Part shown: piece after piece, positions 63,164 through 64,000 of the stretch
Layout of the letters: each line of letters opens with the position of its first letter
Numbering within the stretch: the stretch's first letter is position 1
NCBI RefSeq assembly: GCF_014641715.1
Contig: NZ_BMIG01000003.1
Location: 62,001 to 126,000 of the forward strand
DNA: 64,000 nt
Source of the DNA: Polaromonas eurypsychrophila
GTDB taxonomy: Bacteria; Pseudomonadota; Gammaproteobacteria; Burkholderiales; Burkholderiaceae_C
Reading direction: 5' to 3'
Notes under the pieces: generated by a model
The model's database searches: none
Told to the model about the DNA's origin: nothing
What the model saw: only the letters and a program-made list of their open reading frames with translations
Position numbers and translations under genes: made by a program

Positions 63164-64000
63164 ATGCAAACTTTTGACTTTGACCTGTTTGTCATCGGCG
63201 GCGGCAGTGGCGGTGTGCGCGCCGCGCGCATGGCGGCCCAACGTGGGGCGCGTGTGGCGCTGGCCGAGGTGGCGGCCATGGGCGGCACCTGCGTCAACGT
63301 CGGCTGTATCCCGAAAAAACTTTATAGCTACGCCGCCCACTATGCCGAATCCTTCGAGGAGTCGCACGGTTTCGGCTGGGCCGGCGAAGCACCGGTTTTC
63401 AACTGGGAGGTGCTCAAGACGAACCGCGCCAAGGAGATCACCCGCCTGAACGGCATCTACCAAGGCCTGCTGGCCAGCGCCGGTGCCACCATCATCACCG
63501 GCTGGGCCACGCTGGTGGACGGTCACACCGTCAAGGTCGATGAAAAAACCTTCACCGCCAAAAACATCCTGATCGCCACCGGCGGTACACCGACGGTGCC
63601 GGCCGTGACGGGGCGCGAACACATCGTGACCTCGGACCAGATGTTCGACCTGGCGCCTTTTCCGAAGCGTCTGCTGGTCGTCGGCGGCGGCTACATCGCC
63701 TGCGAGTTCGCCTCTATCTTCAACGGCCTGGGTGCCGAAGTGATTCAGGTGCACCGCGGCGAAAAACTGCTGACCGGCTTCGACGATGACGTGCGCAGCT
63801 TTGTCGCCGTCGAGATGGCCAGGTCCGGCGTCCGGCTGCAGTTCGGCGCCGAAGTCGCCGCCATCGGAAAAGCCGCCGATGGTCTGACGGTCGAGATCAA
63901 GGGTGGCGCCGCGGCCTTCGCTGTGGACGCCGTCCTTTACGCCACCGGGCGCGTACCCAACACCAGCGGCCTGGGCCTGGAGTCCGCCGGCGTCAAGCTC
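63164..64000 (+). CDS. gor: Glutathione-disulfide reductase (3' end beyond the window)
   Basis: 279 codons are visible and open to the edge. The FAD-binding motif is VIGGGSGGVRAARMA (10-24) and the redox-active disulfide is GTCVNVGCIPKK (Cys43, Cys48). The second nucleotide-binding motif is LLVVGGGYIACEFASIF (about 169-185), followed by the NADPH site. The protein reduces glutathione disulfide with NADPH in the cytoplasm. Its leader and first codons have a diverged copy at 57616-57756. Confidence 0.92.
   Translation, partial: MQTFDFDLFVIGGGSGGVRAARMAAQRGARVALAEVAAMGGTCVNVGCIPKKLYSYAAHYAESFEESHGFGWAGEAPVFNWEVLKTNRAKEITRLNGIYQGLLASAGATIITGWATLVDGHTVKVDEKTFTAKNILIATGGTPTVPAVTGREHIVTSDQMFDLAPFPKRLLVVGGGYIACEFASIFNGLGAEVIQVHRGEKLLTGFDDDVRSFVAVEMARSGVRLQFGAEVAAIGKAADGLTVEIKGGAAAFAVDAVLYATGRVPNTSGLGLESAGVKL

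Overview
This 64-kb window comes from a GC-rich betaproteobacterium. The protein families (IcmF, Bug-type receptors, GcdH beside a CaiB/BaiF transferase, DUF2917 beside a LysR gene) point to the Comamonadaceae, near Polaromonas, Rhodoferax or Variovorax. Two dispersed repeat families I associate with that group from memory support this: a short element with the core ATAGCTGCTTGCGC...GGGCTGGAG, and a gene-terminal element with the hairpin GCCCCCCGAGGGGGC. I see no rRNA, tRNA, CRISPR array, transposase or phage gene. Most of the window is ordinary chromosome.

Layout. 1-3.4 kb: a CAI-1-type (Cqs/Lqs/Jqs-like) quorum-sensing set of sensor kinase, response regulator and alpha-oxoamine synthase, with a perfect palindrome upstream of the synthase. 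3.5-6.2 kb: an M20 deacylase and an MBL-rhodanese sulfur enzyme. 6.6-10.4 kb: a TRAP transporter whose large permease carries a low-complexity insert with a C11 tract. 10.5-14.7 kb: ppk2-icmF behind a LiuR-like operator. 15-19 kb: small housekeeping or unknown genes.

19-40 kb: the most interesting part, read here as an aerobic, reductive nicotinamide/nicotinate degradation island. A colinear run of 11 minus-strand genes (36.6 down to 22.7 kb) encodes a 6-hydroxynicotinate reductase homologue, an ApbE-like UPF0280 protein, two PF06684 paralogues, a Liv-type ABC transporter (with a fused LivH-LivM permease), a Tat-exported nicotinamidase and a NicAB-like nicotinate dehydrogenase with a cytochrome c tail. 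Divergently transcribed are a ferredoxin (with two cluster-ligand cysteines replaced), a ferredoxin-NADP reductase, a TetR regulator and an enamidase. Next to the dehydrogenase, gcdR-gcdH and a CoA-transferase would take glutarate to crotonyl-CoA. Together the genes would convert nicotinamide to nicotinate, 6-hydroxynicotinate, tetrahydro-6-oxonicotinate, 2-formylglutarate, glutarate, glutaryl-CoA and crotonyl-CoA. Only the 2-formylglutarate to glutarate step has no obvious enzyme here.

40-54.6 kb: an RNase D-like exonuclease, a CigR-like protein, two DEAD-box helicases (RhlE, DbpA), a second Liv-type ABC operon whose LivF has Arg in place of the P-loop Lys, a transglutaminase-like protein, a PAP2 phosphatase and an enoyl-CoA hydratase. 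54.7-58.1 kb: a decay zone with a frameshifted LysR gene, a flavin-oxidase/LysR pair fused by deletion of their shared promoter region, and a chimeric fragment joining a copy of the gor promoter and start to a degraded second copy of the LysR gene. 58.1-63 kb: a five-gene catabolic operon (amidohydrolase, SDR, Bug receptor, CMD-family protein, unknown) under a divergent LysR gene whose start codon appears to be ATC. The window ends inside gor (glutathione reductase).
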